The position numbers and the translations under genes are program-made. The notes below the pieces were generated by a model that was given only the letters and a program-made list of their open reading frames with translations, did no database searches and had not been told where the DNA came from. Shown here piece by piece: positions 36,377 to 47,376 of a DNA stretch of 64,000 nt. Source of the stretch: Anaerolineaceae bacterium. GTDB lineage: Bacteria; Chloroflexota; Anaerolineae; Anaerolineales; Anaerolineaceae. How positions within the stretch are numbered: the first letter of the stretch is position 1; the number at the start of each line of letters is the position of its first letter. The stretch spans positions 728,836 to 792,835 of the forward strand of contig JAURZL010000007.1 of the NCBI GenBank assembly GCA_030653365.1. Direction: 5' to 3'.

Positions 36377-36955
36377 ATGGAACGAGATCAAGTGATTAGT
36401 CTGGTAAAAGAATTTGTAAAAAATGAGCACTTAGTAAATCATATGCTTTCGGTTGAAGCAGCAATGCGATTCTATGCCAGATTATTTAATCAAGATCAAG
36501 ATGAATGGGGAAATGTTGGACTGTTACACGATTTCGATTGGGAAATTCACCCAACATTGGACGAGCACCCTCAAGCTGGAGTTCCAATTTTAAGGGAAAA
36601 GGGAATTCCGGAACATTGGATTAAAGCAATATTAAGTCATGCTGATCACACATATGTCCCGCGAGAGACATTGATGGAAAAAGCCTTATTTGCTTGTGAT
36701 GAAATAACAGGCCTGATAACAGCTGTTGCATTGGTTCGACCATCCCGCTCTCTTTATGATCTTGAGGCAAAATCAATCAAGAAAAAATGGAAAGATAAAG
36801 CATTTGCTGCTGGTGCTAACCGTCAGGAGATTGAGCTCGCTGCTAAAGAGTTTGGCGTTGAACTTTGGGACCATGTTTCGAATGTTATTATAGCTATGCG
36901 CAACATAGCTCCACAACTGGGTCTGTCAGGTCAAATTGAAGATAATGAAGGATAA
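36377..36955 (+). CDS. HD-domain phosphohydrolase
   Basis: A 192-residue HD-superfamily protein. NHMLSVEAAMR (His22) supplies the first metal ligand, LLHDFDWE the HD pair (His51, Asp52), HPQAGVPILREKGIP and ILSHADHT the following histidines. HD proteins of this length hydrolyse nucleotides or other phosphoesters with divalent metals; no specific substrate can be given. GAGG lies eight bases before the ATG. It belongs to a four-gene plus-strand run. Confidence 0.88.
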   Translation: MERDQVISLVKEFVKNEHLVNHMLSVEAAMRFYARLFNQDQDEWGNVGLLHDFDWEIHPTLDEHPQAGVPILREKGIPEHWIKAILSHADHTYVPRETLMEKALFACDEITGLITAVALVRPSRSLYDLEAKSIKKKWKDKAFAAGANRQEIELAAKEFGVELWDHVSNVIIAMRNIAPQLGLSGQIEDNEG

Positions 36956-36964
36956 GGTGTAACA

Positions 36965-38065
36965 ATGAGTCTGAAAGGAAAAGGTTTTTTTATCTGGAAA
37001 ATCATGGATTGTGAAAAAGGAGATCCCAAAGCGATCACCAAAGTTGCAAAAGACGCTCAATTGACCCATGTCATTCTTAAAATTGCAGATGGTGCCTTCC
37101 CATATAATGTAAATCGACAAACGAATGAGGATTATGTTGGCCCTGTTGTATCAGCTTTAAGAGCTGCAGGAATAGAAGTATGGGGCTGGCATTATGTATA
37201 TGGTGATTATCCAAACAGTGAGGCAAATATTGCCGTCAAACGGATGAAAGAATTTGACTTGAGTGGCTATGTTATTGACGCTGAGATGGAATATAAAGAA
37301 CCAGGAAAGAAAAATGCTGCAGCAGCTTATATGAAAATTCTAAGAAAAAACTTACCTGATATTCCAATGGCCCTCAGTTCTTACCGTTTTCCATCATTTC
37401 ACCCTCAATTACCTTGGAAAACTTTTTTAGAATATTGCGACTATAACATGCCTCAAGTATATTGGGAACAGTCTCACAATCCAGAACCTAACTTAAAACG
37501 ATCAGTAAAAGAATTTCAATCGATCACCCCATTCAGACCAATTATTCCAACCGGGCCAACCTATCGTGCAGGTTCATGGATACCAACAATTGATGATACC
37601 AAAGTTTTTCTTGAAACTTGCAAAGAACTGAAATTGGAAGCTGCAAACTTCTTTAGTTGGGATGAATGTAGACCAGCATACCCTGATTTATGGAAAACAA
37701 TTCAAGATTTTTCTTGGGAAAAAAATCAACTAACCAAGGACATCACGGAATTGTGGGTGAATGCTATGAATTCTGGAAACCCGGAAGAAGTTACAAAATT
37801 GTATGCACAAAATTCAGTTCATATTACTTCAACCAGGTCAATTCAAGGAGTGATAGAAATTCAGACCTGGTATAAATACCTTTTGAAGCAGTTACTCCCA
37901 AATGGTAAATTTACGATTACAGGTACTTCTGGGTCAGGAAATTCAAGAAGTGTAAATTGGATTTGCAAATCAGATAAAGCTACTGTAAGCAATGGGCGTG
38001 ACACATTTGGATTAATCAACGATCAAATAGCCTATCATTACTCATTTTTTGGTACAAATTCATAA
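36965..38065 (+). CDS. TIM-barrel (GH25-like) protein fused to a SnoaL/NTF2-like domain
   Basis: A 366-residue two-part protein. Residues 1-250 look like a glycosidase-type TIM barrel: HVILKIADG, WGWHYVYG, a VIDAEMEY segment with the D-x-E arrangement seen in GH25-like enzymes, MALSSYRFPS, YNMPQVYW and FFSWDE. Residues about 255-366 look like a SnoaL/NTF2-like domain (ITELWVNAMNSGNPEEVTKLYA, then a beta-rich part ending in YHYSFF). No signal peptide, which is odd for a GH25-type lysozyme and suggests an intracellular role. The domain calls are by eye. It starts nine bases after the HD gene. Confidence 0.6.
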   Translation: MSLKGKGFFIWKIMDCEKGDPKAITKVAKDAQLTHVILKIADGAFPYNVNRQTNEDYVGPVVSALRAAGIEVWGWHYVYGDYPNSEANIAVKRMKEFDLSGYVIDAEMEYKEPGKKNAAAAYMKILRKNLPDIPMALSSYRFPSFHPQLPWKTFLEYCDYNMPQVYWEQSHNPEPNLKRSVKEFQSITPFRPIIPTGPTYRAGSWIPTIDDTKVFLETCKELKLEAANFFSWDECRPAYPDLWKTIQDFSWEKNQLTKDITELWVNAMNSGNPEEVTKLYAQNSVHITSTRSIQGVIEIQTWYKYLLKQLLPNGKFTITGTSGSGNSRSVNWICKSDKATVSNGRDTFGLINDQIAYHYSFFGTNS

Positions 38066-38083
38066 AAAATTGAACCGATCAAA

Positions 38084-38115
38084 AAAAACTCTCCGTTTTC
38101 ATGCGGAGAGTTTTT
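38084..38115. terminator. Bidirectional terminator between the TIM-barrel gene and rpoC
   Basis: 12-bp stem (38084-38095 with 38104-38115), 8-base loop, A-rich on one side and T-rich on the other. Serves both convergent genes. Confidence 0.9.
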
Positions 38116-38134
38116 ATATGGTACCACTACAATT

Positions 38135-41100
38135 TTATTCTACAGTAACAGGGGGTAAATCGTCCACCACAACTTCAGGTCTAATGTCAGCCGGTTCGGA
38201 GTCAGTAAATCTTCCGTGTACAAAACCTGACCCAGCTGGGATTAATTTACCAATGATGACATTTTCTTTCAATCCGAACAACGGATCCTGCTCTCCTGCA
38301 ATGGCTGCGTGAGATAACACTTTGATAGTGTGTTGGAATGAAGCAGCGGAAAGGAATGAATCAGTGCTGAGCGACGCCTTTGTAACTCCTAATAAAACCT
38401 CTGTGTATTTTGCAGGGACTTTCTCATCAGCCTGTAAATTCTCGTTGATGTGTTGAATTTCCAGGCGATCAACAAGATCCATTGGTAAATAAGGTGAGTC
38501 TCCAGCACGAATAACCTGTACACGTCCTAACATTTTCCGAATAATGACTTCGAAATGTTTATCATTAATGTTTTGACCTTGAGCACGATAAACTTTTTGG
38601 ATTTCAACCAGCAAATACATCATACAAGCATCGCGGCCTTTAATTTTCAAAACGGTGTGAGGATTAAGTGATCCTTCTGTTAATGGTTGCCCTGCTTCAA
38701 CATGATCGCCATCTCTGACCATGATTCTGGAAGTAGTTGGTATCTCATACTCTTCCATATCTCGTTGTTCATAACTAACGATGACTTTATTACCCTCTAC
38801 ACGAATTCGACCTGCATGTTGGGCAGAAATTTCTGAATCACCTAATGTCGCCAAAGTATCGCCTAATGAAACAGCATCTTCATCTGAAACTCGGATTTTC
38901 CATTCTTTAGGAATATCGTATGTATCACTTAACATTTCACTATGTTCAACACGGATCATTCGCTGTTCACTGTAACGATCGCTTTGGAGAATTTGTGAAA
39001 CACCAGAAATCTGACTTACCACAGCTTCACCTTTCGGTGCTCTCCGTGCCTCAAATAATTCCTCTACACGTGGCAAACCAGTGGTGATGTCTCCACCAGC
39101 AGCTACACCACCAGTGTGGAAAGTACGTAAAGTAAGTTGTGTGCCAGGCTCTCCAATGGATTGTGCAGCTACAGTTCCAACGGCTGAACCAAGGGCTACA
39201 ATTTTTCCTCTTCCCAGATCCATGCCATAACAGGTGGCACATATTCCATGAATTAATTCACAGGTCATTGGAGACCGAACTTTGACCTCTTTAATTGCAT
39301 GTTTTTCAATTTTTCTAATGCGATCATGGTCCAGAATATCATTATGTTCAACAACCACTTCACCGGTTTCTGGGTCGACAATTCTTTTGGCCACTACACG
39401 ACCAAATAATCTGGTTCCAAATGGCTGACCGGCGACATCATCTGATTGACGCATGAAAATACCTGAGTCGGTATTGCAATCATATTCATTAATAATGACA
39501 TCTTGTGCAATATCAACAAGTCGGCGTGTCAGGTAACCTGCGTCAGCTGTACGTAAAGCAGTATCTGCCAGACCTTTACGTGCACCATGTGTAGAAATAA
39601 AGTATTCCAGAGCAGTCAACCCTTCTCGGAAGTTAGATTGAATCGGTAAACGAATGATACGACCGGCAGGATCGGCCATTAAACCACGCATACCTGCCAG
39701 CTGAGAAATCGGACCGAAACCACCTTTGGTTGCACCAGAGTTAGCCATGGTAGAAAGGTTTCCATTCGGATCCATATTTTCACGTACAGCCAGTGCAACG
39801 TCTTTGGTTGTTTTTTGCCAGATTTCAATTTCTCTTTCATTACGTTCTTGTTCTGTGAGTAACCCACGCCTGTAAGAACGTTGAACATCTTCAACTTCCA
39901 ATTGTGCTTTGCCCAGAATTTCAGATTTTTTAATCGGCATGGAAATATCGGCAACTGCCAAAGTCGAACCAGACCGCATTGCATATTCAAATCCTATGTC
40001 TTTGATGTTATCAGCAGTTCGGGTTGTAGTCTCCTCTCCATATACTTCATACACTTCGGCTATCAGGTCTTTTACACCGCCTTTTTCCAATTCTCTATTT
40101 AAGAATTGAACTTTTTCGGGGAGAACACGATTGAACAGAATTCGACCTACTGTGGTGTCAATAATTGCAATACGTGGTTTTTCTAAGCGGTTACCATCGT
40201 TGTCATACCAGGTTTCCGTTTGTAACTTAACTTTTGAATGGACTTCAACCTGTTCAAGCGTGTAAGCCATTTCAGCTTCATCCATATTGGCAAATATTCT
40301 GCCATCGCCTTTATGTTCTAAATTATCAAAATTAGTCAAGTAATAAACGCCAAGAACCATATCTTTCGCAGGACTTACGATAGGCTCGCCATCTGCTGGC
40401 TTCAATAAGTTCTTGGAAGAAAGCATCAAATTACGAGCTTCCCAGACAGCTTTGTCAGATAAAGGCACATGCACGGCCATCTGATCACCATCAAAGTCAG
40501 CATTGAATGCAGTTGTTACCAGAGGATGCAATTGAATGGCACTTCCTTCAATCAGAATTGGTTCAAATGCCTGAATACCAAGGCGGTGCAAGGTTGGAGC
40601 TCGGTTTAAAAGTACTGGTCGATCTTTGATTACTTCTTCCAACACTTCCCAAACCTCGGGTCGATTTCTTTCAATAAACCGGCGTGCACCTTTGACATTA
40701 GCGGCGTAACCATGATGTACCAATCGGGAAATAACAAATGGGCGGTACAACTCCAGCGCCATGTTTTTTGGTAAACCACATTGGTAAAGCTTTAATGTTG
40801 GTCCAACGACAATAACAGAACGGCCAGAATAATCAACTCGTTTACCCAATAAGTTGCGGCGGAAACGACCTTTCTTTCCTTTCAACATATCGCTCAAGGA
40901 TTTTAATTCTCTTCGACCCCGTCTGGATAAAGCTTTACCTCGTTGAGAATTGTCAATCAGAGAATCAACAGCTTCCTGTAACATACGTTTTTCATTTCGC
41001 ACAATTACATCTGGAGCACCTAATTCTAAAAGTCTTTTCAAGCGATTATTGCGGTTGATTACTCTTCGATAGAGATCATTTAAATCAGAGGTCGCGAATC

Positions 41101-42379
41101 TACCACCATCCAATTGAACCATGGGGCGTAAATCTGGCGGAATGACCGGTAAAACAGTCATAATCATCCACTCGGCACGATTATTCGATCGTCTGAAGGC
41201 TTCAACAACTTTCAGGCGAGTGGTTGCTTTCTTTCTTTTTTGTTTACTTTTCGAGGTTCGAACTTCGATCCATAATTCTTCAGAAAGCTTGTCAAGATCA
41301 AGTCTTTTTAGAATATCATAGTAAGCTTCTGCTCCCATGTCTGCTCGAAAGACCTGTCCCCAACGTTGTTTTAATTCGCGATAACGGGTCTCGCTCAAGA
41401 ATGTAAATGGTTTCAAATCTTGTAGTTCATCCCGGAGACGTGAATTCTGATTCTGAGAGACAGTTGATTGGTCTTCCAAATTATTTCGTAAGGATTCCAT
41501 TTCAAGATCAGCTTGCGCTTTTACCTGATCAATTTCCATCTTGATCATTTCAATCTCGCGAACAATCTGATCCCGGGTTTGATTTTCTAATTCTTCCAGA
41601 TGTTCTTTGACCGCTTTTTGAACCATACCAATATGTTGGTTCGATATGGTCTCGCCACCTTTAACAATCACAATATTATTGATTTTGGAAAATACAACAT
41701 CAGTTCGGGTGACTGTTCCAATTTTTTCCTGTAATTCACGTTCAAGTGTTTGACCATCTCGCATTACTGGAGCTAGAGAACTTGCGATCTGTTCTTCTCT
41801 TCGATCCTGAATTTCTTTTTGTTGTTTCTTAAGCTCTTCAATTTTTCTATCACGGGCTTGTTTAACTTCCAAAATTCTGGCGTTAATTTGTGTTGCTTGT
41901 TCCCGTTCTGAAAAACTGATTTCATCTTCCAAACGTTTCAATGCTTTTTGCCGTGCATCTTCGTCAACATAAGTAACAATATATTGAGCGAAATATAAAA
42001 CGCGATCCAGGTTTCTTCGGGAAATATCCAATAATAAACCTAGATATGATGGAATTCTTCGTGTATACCAAATATGAGCTACCGGAGCAGCCAATTCAAT
42101 ATGTCCCATCCGTTCACGACGAACAGCAGAACGAGTGACTTCAACGCCACACTTATCACAAACAATTCCCTTATATCGTGGATTTTTATACTTTCCACAA
42201 TAACACTGATAATCACGTGTGGGTCCAAATATTGCCTCACAAAATAAACCATCTTTTTCTGGGCGTAATCGACGGTAATTAATTGTTTCCGGCTTTAGAA
42301 CCTCTCCATACGACCAACTACGAATAGTTTCTGGAGAAGCAAGACTGATACGTAACGCGACAAGACTCTTGGTTTCCAC
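38135..42379 (-). CDS. rpoC: DNA-directed RNA polymerase beta' subunit
   Basis: Largest core subunit of RNA polymerase (1414 residues). The N-terminal zinc finger ([20 protein letters not shown]), the catalytic [10 protein letters not shown] (Asp628, Asp630, Asp632 bind the active Mg2+), the [21 protein letters not shown] lid/rudder region and the second zinc site ([18 protein letters not shown]) are all present. An insert between the zinc finger and the main body (about residues 160-390) is rich in E/K/R and Q and predicted as coiled coil. The start is GTG at 42379: AAGGAGG at 42387-42393 lies seven bases before it, while the frame's upstream extension has no ribosome site. rpoB is not adjacent; a histidine kinase gene precedes it. 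Confidence 0.98.
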   Translation of the reverse strand: METKSLVALRISLASPETIRSWSYGEVLKPETINYRRLRPEKDGLFCEAIFGPTRDYQCYCGKYKNPRYKGIVCDKCGVEVTRSAVRRERMGHIELAAPVAHIWYTRRIPSYLGLLLDISRRNLDRVLYFAQYIVTYVDEDARQKALKRLEDEISFSEREQATQINARILEVKQARDRKIEELKKQQKEIQDRREEQIASSLAPVMRDGQTLERELQEKIGTVTRTDVVFSKINNIVIVKGGETISNQHIGMVQKAVKEHLEELENQTRDQIVREIEMIKMEIDQVKAQADLEMESLRNNLEDQSTVSQNQNSRLRDELQDLKPFTFLSETRYRELKQRWGQVFRADMGAEAYYDILKRLDLDKLSEELWIEVRTSKSKQKRKKATTRLKVVEAFRRSNNRAEWMIMTVLPVIPPDLRPMVQLDGGRFATSDLNDLYRRVINRNNRLKRLLELGAPDVIVRNEKRMLQEAVDSLIDNSQRGKALSRRGRRELKSLSDMLKGKKGRFRRNLLGKRVDYSGRSVIVVGPTLKLYQCGLPKNMALELYRPFVISRLVHHGYAANVKGARRFIERNRPEVWEVLEEVIKDRPVLLNRAPTLHRLGIQAFEPILIEGSAIQLHPLVTTAFNADFDGDQMAVHVPLSDKAVWEARNLMLSSKNLLKPADGEPIVSPAKDMVLGVYYLTNFDNLEHKGDGRIFANMDEAEMAYTLEQVEVHSKVKLQTETWYDNDGNRLEKPRIAIIDTTVGRILFNRVLPEKVQFLNRELEKGGVKDLIAEVYEVYGEETTTRTADNIKDIGFEYAMRSGSTLAVADISMPIKKSEILGKAQLEVEDVQRSYRRGLLTEQERNEREIEIWQKTTKDVALAVRENMDPNGNLSTMANSGATKGGFGPISQLAGMRGLMADPAGRIIRLPIQSNFREGLTALEYFISTHGARKGLADTALRTADAGYLTRRLVDIAQDVIINEYDCNTDSGIFMRQSDDVAGQPFGTRLFGRVVAKRIVDPETGEVVVEHNDILDHDRIRKIEKHAIKEVKVRSPMTCELIHGICATCYGMDLGRGKIVALGSAVGTVAAQSIGEPGTQLTLRTFHTGGVAAGGDITTGLPRVEELFEARRAPKGEAVVSQISGVSQILQSDRYSEQRMIRVEHSEMLSDTYDIPKEWKIRVSDEDAVSLGDTLATLGDSEISAQHAGRIRVEGNKVIVSYEQRDMEEYEIPTTSRIMVRDGDHVEAGQPLTEGSLNPHTVLKIKGRDACMMYLLVEIQKVYRAQGQNINDKHFEVIIRKMLGRVQVIRAGDSPYLPMDLVDRLEIQHINENLQADEKVPAKYTEVLLGVTKASLSTDSFLSAASFQHTIKVLSHAAIAGEQDPLFGLKENVIIGKLIPAGSGFVHGRFTDSEPADIRPEVVVDDLPPVTVE

Positions 42380-42406
42380 TAAAAAGCCTCCTTTTAAATG
42401 TCCCTG

Positions 42407-42453
42407 AAAAAACAACAAAGTTAAGCGTAAAAAGTAATTTTCTACGCTTAACT
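42407..42453 (-). promoter_or_regulatory. Attenuator-like hairpin in the rpoC leader
   Basis: Perfect 11-bp stem (42443-42453 with 42419-42429) and 13-base loop, followed on the minus strand by the U-rich run UUGUUGUUUUUU. It lies between the predicted rpoC promoter and its ribosome site, so it would be transcribed as part of the leader and could end transcription early or respond to a ligand. It could also be a terminator of the upstream kinase gene used in both ways. Confidence 0.6.
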
Positions 42454-42492
42454 CAAAATCAACAATAAAAATCCATATACATGCAAACGAAT

Positions 42493-42501
42493 ATTATATC
42501 A
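42493..42501 (-). promoter_or_regulatory. Extended -10 promoter for rpoC
   Basis: Minus-strand TGA-TATAAT (TGn plus perfect TATAAT), about 110 bases before the GTG. TTGAGC lies upstream but at 21-base spacing. The expected start of transcription is near 42486. Confidence 0.6.
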
Positions 42502-42659
42502 CAATTTCAAATAATTAACGCTCAATTTTTAACCAATTTTCCAGTTTTTATTACCATTTTTCTGGAAGTTTATCAATATTCAGGGTAATGCGTGATTTTG
42601 GACGGTTTCGCCACCAAAAACACTTGTCACTCCCGGATTATTGAGATGATCTTAGTTTT

Positions 42660-45600
42660 TCAAGAGTCAATAACTGGTGATTGTTTAATCGGCAATTGTA
42701 AATAAAAACTACTGCCTCTCCCTAATTTACTCTCAACCCACACTTTTCCTTTGTGTTTTTCAATAATTGATTTCACAATCGCCAGACCTAAACCTGTTCC
42801 CCTTTGATTATATGCTTCCCTTCTTCCACTCCGATAAAATTTTTCAAATAAATGCGGTAAATCTATTGGTGCAATTCCGATTCCATTATCAATAATTTCA
42901 AAGGTAGCGTGGTGTACGTCGGAACTCACAGTAACTTTTACATTTCCACCTAATGAGTTATATTTTAATGCATTTTCAACAACATTATATAATGCCTGTT
43001 GGACCAGAGCTGAATCTGCTTCAATACTCAAATCCCGACTTAAGTTGTATTCAAGAATTAATTCAATATTTTTTTGATTTGCATGTGGTTGTAATTCCAG
43101 GACCACTTGTTCGGCTAAACCGATTGGATTCGTCCTTTCAATTTTCAAGCCAATTCCTGCTTCGATTCTTCCCAAATCCAATAAATTATTTACCAACCTC
43201 GACATGCTATCAACCCCAGAGACGATTTTTGCAACATAGGATCTTTGTTGTTCATTAATCTCACCAACCATTTGAAGCATGGAGGCATACCCCCTCATTA
43301 AAGTGAGTGGTGATCTCAGATCATGACTGACCATTGAAACAATATCAGATTTAAAAGTATCCACTTCTTTGAAATGCGTTATATCCCTTAACAAACAGAC
43401 TCTTCCAACCAATTGCTCGTTCCGAATGACAGAAGAGACAGTTGTAAAAAATACTCTGCGGTTTGTTAAATGAATTTCTCTGGATGTATCTCGATTTACT
43501 GTATCCTTTCTTAGTAATTCCAACAACTCCTCATTTTCAATCACATCATCCAGTTTAAGTCCAGGGGTTGTATCCTTAAATAAACCCCCCAATTGTTTTG
43601 CAGCCGGATTGATTAGGATCAACCGATTGGATTCATCAAATACCATAACAGGATCAGGGGTTGAATTTAGAACAGCTTCAAAACGTTGACGACCTAATTC
43701 AGCAGTCGAGTATAGCTTCGCATTAGCAGATGCCATCGCAGCTTGACTTGCTAATGTCTTCATGTATTGAATTTCTTCATCTTTATAAGTACGTGGATTT
43801 GGATACGCAGTCCAGATCACACCAAAATATTGGTTTTCATGGTGTAAAGCAATAGCTAAAATTGAACCGGGAATAAAACCTCCGGGAATTGTAAATCGCT
43901 TAAACCTGGATAAATTCGGGACAGGTAATACATCCTGAAACCGCATCATTTCAAATAATTGTTTATCCAAAGCAACAATCGCTTCATTTTCTTTTCCGAT
44001 TCCCATTGTGACAAAAGGTGTAGCAACCTGATCCGCTGTGACCTCTTGAATCAAAACTACGCGAGCATGCGAAGCATCAGGTTTCATAGTCGCTTCCAAG
44101 ATTGGTTGTATGGAAGCAAAAATGTCCAGGTGCTTCGATACGCTTTGACTGGATAATAATAATTGCTTTAATTCTTGCAACCGGTCTCTCAGTCTAATTC
44201 GCATCTGCTCAAAGGAAAAAGCTAATTGCCCCAACTCATCGACACTGTTAACTTTCATCGGTTTGTCCAAATCCCCTTGTGAAATAAATGCAGCCTGTTG
44301 AGACAAAGTTTTTACTGAATTGGTGATAGGTCTTAAGCCAAATAGAAGTGTGATAACAACAAGAATTACTACTAGGCCTAACACACCTAATAATGGCGCA
44401 GAAATTTTTAATGCCAGTTCCTGAACATCTTCCGAGGGTAATCCAACAATTATTGACCAGGATCTGCCTGCCAGAGGTTGGTGATAGAAATGTTGTTTAA
44501 TATTATTTACTGAACTATCTTCAAACAATCCTGAATTCACTGGAATTTCACCCTTATAAACTGCCCATAACAGTTGTGGATCCATTTCTGAGTGATAAAT
44601 AATGCGACGTTGATCATCCAATATCACACTTTCCCCATTTTCTTTTGAAAATAAATTAAGTGTGGCAATCGTGGGTTGGACATAGGGATTTGAATTGAAA
44701 TCTGTTCTTCCAATTAAAACCCCGATGGAATTGCTTTGGGCATCAACAATTGAAGATATGAAGCTAATTTGGATAGATTTGTCTGATACTCTCGGAGGTG
44801 ATGCATAAATTTGAAAATGAACCCCCTTCAATGCCAGTTCGATCCCTGTTTCCTCTTCAATTGATAATTGTAACTGTTGAACATCTCGGATTGGATACCC
44901 ATCTTTTGGGACACCATTCTCATCAAATAAATATAAATGTGTAAAAAAAGGAATGGTTTGAATTTTGTCTGATAATTCATTCCAAACATCAGTATCATCT
45001 TCCAAAAGTTCTGTGTCAGCCATGCCAATAATGAGATTCTGACCGGATTCAAAGAAATGAGGTAGGCTTTTAGAAGCAATTTCAGCAGAGCCTTTCAATC
45101 GTGTTTCAACTAATTCTTTAGCAGCATTCCCAGCTACTATCCAATCAACAAATATAACAAAAAGTACCACTAAAAGAATAACAGGTAACGTTGTCATCAG
45201 GAAACGATACTCGATTCTTTTTTCCATTGGGGTTGGTGATAAAAATTTTGGAATATACCAAAATTTCTGTTTGGTCACATAAAAAATTGTACAAACCAAA
45301 CCACCAATCAACAATTCAATCATTCTGGATAAAGTCATCCAAATTGATTGTGTTAATCCATGGTCAATACGTACAGCAAGTGATCCACTACTGTTCAACA
45401 TTTGATTAATGATTAAAATTGGCAAAAAAACTAATCCGGTAAAAACAGCTGATATCACAGGAATTCTTAGGCTTCCAAAAAATGGTGTCCGATATTTTTG
45501 GCGAATAAGAAAAGAAAATAAAACCGCCATCCCAACTGTCTCAACAATGGAATAAAGATTGTGGGTGCCCCACCAGCTTATGGAAATTCCACTTATTAAA

Positions 45601-45953
45601 CCAATAATTGAAGCTGGTAAAACACCAAAAAAACCAGCTGCTAACTGCCATGGAATTGCAAAGAAAAGAAACAGAAAAAATTTGTTAGATCCTTCAAAAA
45701 GAGGAGAAATTGTTTCCGTTAATGCATTATTGAAGGTAATTCCTCCAAGAATAATGGAAAATGGGACAAAAAATGCCAATACATAATAAAACCACCAATT
45801 TTTTTGTTGTTTATTAGGTAAAGGCAGACATAAATTTCGAATGATAATTATTAATCCGAAAACAAAAACAAACCACGCAGCAAAACCAAGAAAATCCTCT
45901 GGTGGAGTTATATAAGGTCTGGAGGGAAAAAGTACAGTGAATGAAATAGGCAT
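42660..45953 (-). CDS. Multidomain membrane sensor histidine kinase
   Basis: A 1097-residue hybrid-free sensor kinase. Residues 1-245 have about seven membrane helices (MASE1-like), followed by a helix at about 250-272, an external sensor region of ~235 residues (Cache-like), a helix at 513-537, HAMP (537-590), GAF (about 610-735), PAS (about 750-860), HisKA with phospho-acceptor His877 (VSHDLRSPL) and a HATPase domain with N-box VVENALKYN, DNGIGI and GTGLGLAI. No receiver domain and no response regulator gene nearby, so the partner is unknown. It is separated from rpoC by a 240-base non-coding gap. Confidence 0.92.
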   Translation of the reverse strand: MPISFTVLFPSRPYITPPEDFLGFAAWFVFVFGLIIIIRNLCLPLPNKQQKNWWFYYVLAFFVPFSIILGGITFNNALTETISPLFEGSNKFFLFLFFAIPWQLAAGFFGVLPASIIGLISGISISWWGTHNLYSIVETVGMAVLFSFLIRQKYRTPFFGSLRIPVISAVFTGLVFLPILIINQMLNSSGSLAVRIDHGLTQSIWMTLSRMIELLIGGLVCTIFYVTKQKFWYIPKFLSPTPMEKRIEYRFLMTTLPVILLVVLFVIFVDWIVAGNAAKELVETRLKGSAEIASKSLPHFFESGQNLIIGMADTELLEDDTDVWNELSDKIQTIPFFTHLYLFDENGVPKDGYPIRDVQQLQLSIEEETGIELALKGVHFQIYASPPRVSDKSIQISFISSIVDAQSNSIGVLIGRTDFNSNPYVQPTIATLNLFSKENGESVILDDQRRIIYHSEMDPQLLWAVYKGEIPVNSGLFEDSSVNNIKQHFYHQPLAGRSWSIIVGLPSEDVQELALKISAPLLGVLGLVVILVVITLLFGLRPITNSVKTLSQQAAFISQGDLDKPMKVNSVDELGQLAFSFEQMRIRLRDRLQELKQLLLSSQSVSKHLDIFASIQPILEATMKPDASHARVVLIQEVTADQVATPFVTMGIGKENEAIVALDKQLFEMMRFQDVLPVPNLSRFKRFTIPGGFIPGSILAIALHHENQYFGVIWTAYPNPRTYKDEEIQYMKTLASQAAMASANAKLYSTAELGRQRFEAVLNSTPDPVMVFDESNRLILINPAAKQLGGLFKDTTPGLKLDDVIENEELLELLRKDTVNRDTSREIHLTNRRVFFTTVSSVIRNEQLVGRVCLLRDITHFKEVDTFKSDIVSMVSHDLRSPLTLMRGYASMLQMVGEINEQQRSYVAKIVSGVDSMSRLVNNLLDLGRIEAGIGLKIERTNPIGLAEQVVLELQPHANQKNIELILEYNLSRDLSIEADSALVQQALYNVVENALKYNSLGGNVKVTVSSDVHHATFEIIDNGIGIAPIDLPHLFEKFYRSGRREAYNQRGTGLGLAIVKSIIEKHKGKVWVESKLGRGSSFYLQLPIKQSPVIDS

Positions 45954-45997
45954 CAGAATCCAAAAACCATCAATAAAAATTATAGCATTGCTATTGT

Positions 45998-47311
45998 TTA
46001 ATCTTTTGGTAATTTGGCTAGTTGATTATTCTTCTTCCAAGCTGAAGAATAAAGGAAATTTGTTTTATTCTTTAAATCAGTATTCTGAAGTTTTTCAATC
46101 CATGTTTTTTGGAAATTAATCGCGTCTCCAAAACATTCAGCAATAATCTCAGTTTGACCATCGAAATTTTCCATTCTTCGCAAAATTTCATTTTCTAAAT
46201 TATCGCGTTCTTTTTGATATTCATGACTGAATCCTCGATAATCAAGAAGAAGTTTACGATGAATCCTTTCTTGCTGCCACCAGTATGAATTTGGGTCATA
46301 ATCGAGTTGAGGAGATTTGCCAAAATAATTCACTTCTTGTGAGACCACCATCGGTTTAAAAATACTGAGACAAGGAGCTGAAGAACCGGTCACCCAGACA
46401 ACAAGATTTCTATCATCTTGTTCCACCACCAATGAGCCAGTTGTCTGACTTACACGAATTGGGCCAAACCCAGCATGCATACAAAGATCGGCACCAGTTA
46501 TTCCTTTATCAGGTCGGAATTCTTTTTCATCCCGATGACTCCGTAATGTTGAAAAAACATCGATTAATTTTGTTTTTTTCCCAGTCTCATTAATTTTCCT
46601 GATAGAGCATGAACGACGCTGTTTAGAATCACTGAAAGTGGTGATAAGCCAATCGGAATAGGCTTCCCGAAAATTAAATACTCCTTCCTTCATTTTCCAA
46701 CCTTTTTCTTCTGCAGTCGAAATCAGGTTGGGTGAAATCATGTCCCATTTATCTTCTATTGAATAACCATTTGAAATTGCGCCAAAACCATTAATTTTTT
46801 CTGCAATCCAATGATGTCCAACAGTTTCTAATTTCCATGCTTCATTCCGGTCAGCGATGATAAAACTATTATGGTAATAGAAATGGTGCATGTACCCACA
46901 ATTACCGGATTGTCCATATTCTTCTAATAATGTTGTAATAATCTGCAAGGCTTCGTTTGCGCTGTTCCCGCGCTCTAATCCCAATCGTAAATAATCCATC
47001 CCGATTAAGCCGGGTTTTTTTCCTGGTGGTATTTTTGAGAAGACTGCCTCATTACCTATCACAACACCATATTCATTAACCCCTATTTCAGCTCCCCAAA
47101 TCCAGACTGGTTTCGATAATAGAACTCGATTAGTTTTTGTTGCCTGAGGAATTGTTATGTACGTGCATTTTAATAATTCAACTTTATCGTATATTTTTTC
47201 AGGAATTAAGATTACTTCATGTGCTTCATTGGGATCTCGATCAGAATTTTTTCCAAAATAGAATTTCTTATTTTCTGAATAATCTGGTAACAAAACAAAA
47301 GTATCGCACAT
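45998..47311 (-). CDS. C69/secernin-like N-terminal-nucleophile hydrolase
   Basis: A 437-residue protein of the peptidase C69/secernin group (acyl-CoA:6-APA acyltransferase-like Ntn fold). It begins MCDTFVLLP, so removal of Met exposes Cys2 as the N-terminal nucleophile. GKNSDRDPNEAHEV, WIWGAEIGVNEYGVVIGNEAVF, MDYLRLGLERGNSANEAL and the N-terminal half fit dipeptidases that hydrolyse short peptides. No signal peptide, so a cytoplasmic dipeptidase or amidohydrolase is likely. It has its own start, 65 bases after cmk is read from the other side of the gap. Confidence 0.85.
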   Translation of the reverse strand: MCDTFVLLPDYSENKKFYFGKNSDRDPNEAHEVILIPEKIYDKVELLKCTYITIPQATKTNRVLLSKPVWIWGAEIGVNEYGVVIGNEAVFSKIPPGKKPGLIGMDYLRLGLERGNSANEALQIITTLLEEYGQSGNCGYMHHFYYHNSFIIADRNEAWKLETVGHHWIAEKINGFGAISNGYSIEDKWDMISPNLISTAEEKGWKMKEGVFNFREAYSDWLITTFSDSKQRRSCSIRKINETGKKTKLIDVFSTLRSHRDEKEFRPDKGITGADLCMHAGFGPIRVSQTTGSLVVEQDDRNLVVWVTGSSAPCLSIFKPMVVSQEVNYFGKSPQLDYDPNSYWWQQERIHRKLLLDYRGFSHEYQKERDNLENEILRRMENFDGQTEIIAECFGDAINFQKTWIEKLQNTDLKNKTNFLYSSAWKKNNQLAKLPKD

Positions 47312-47376
47312 TATTAATTCCTTTCAAATTCAATCCATAATATCTATGTAATTACTAAAGAGAACCAATAAAGTTA

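Noticed and set aside
42539..42565. TTCCAG/CTGGAA repeat upstream of rpoC
   Set aside because: Arms of only six bases with a long AT-rich loop; likely chance in this base composition.
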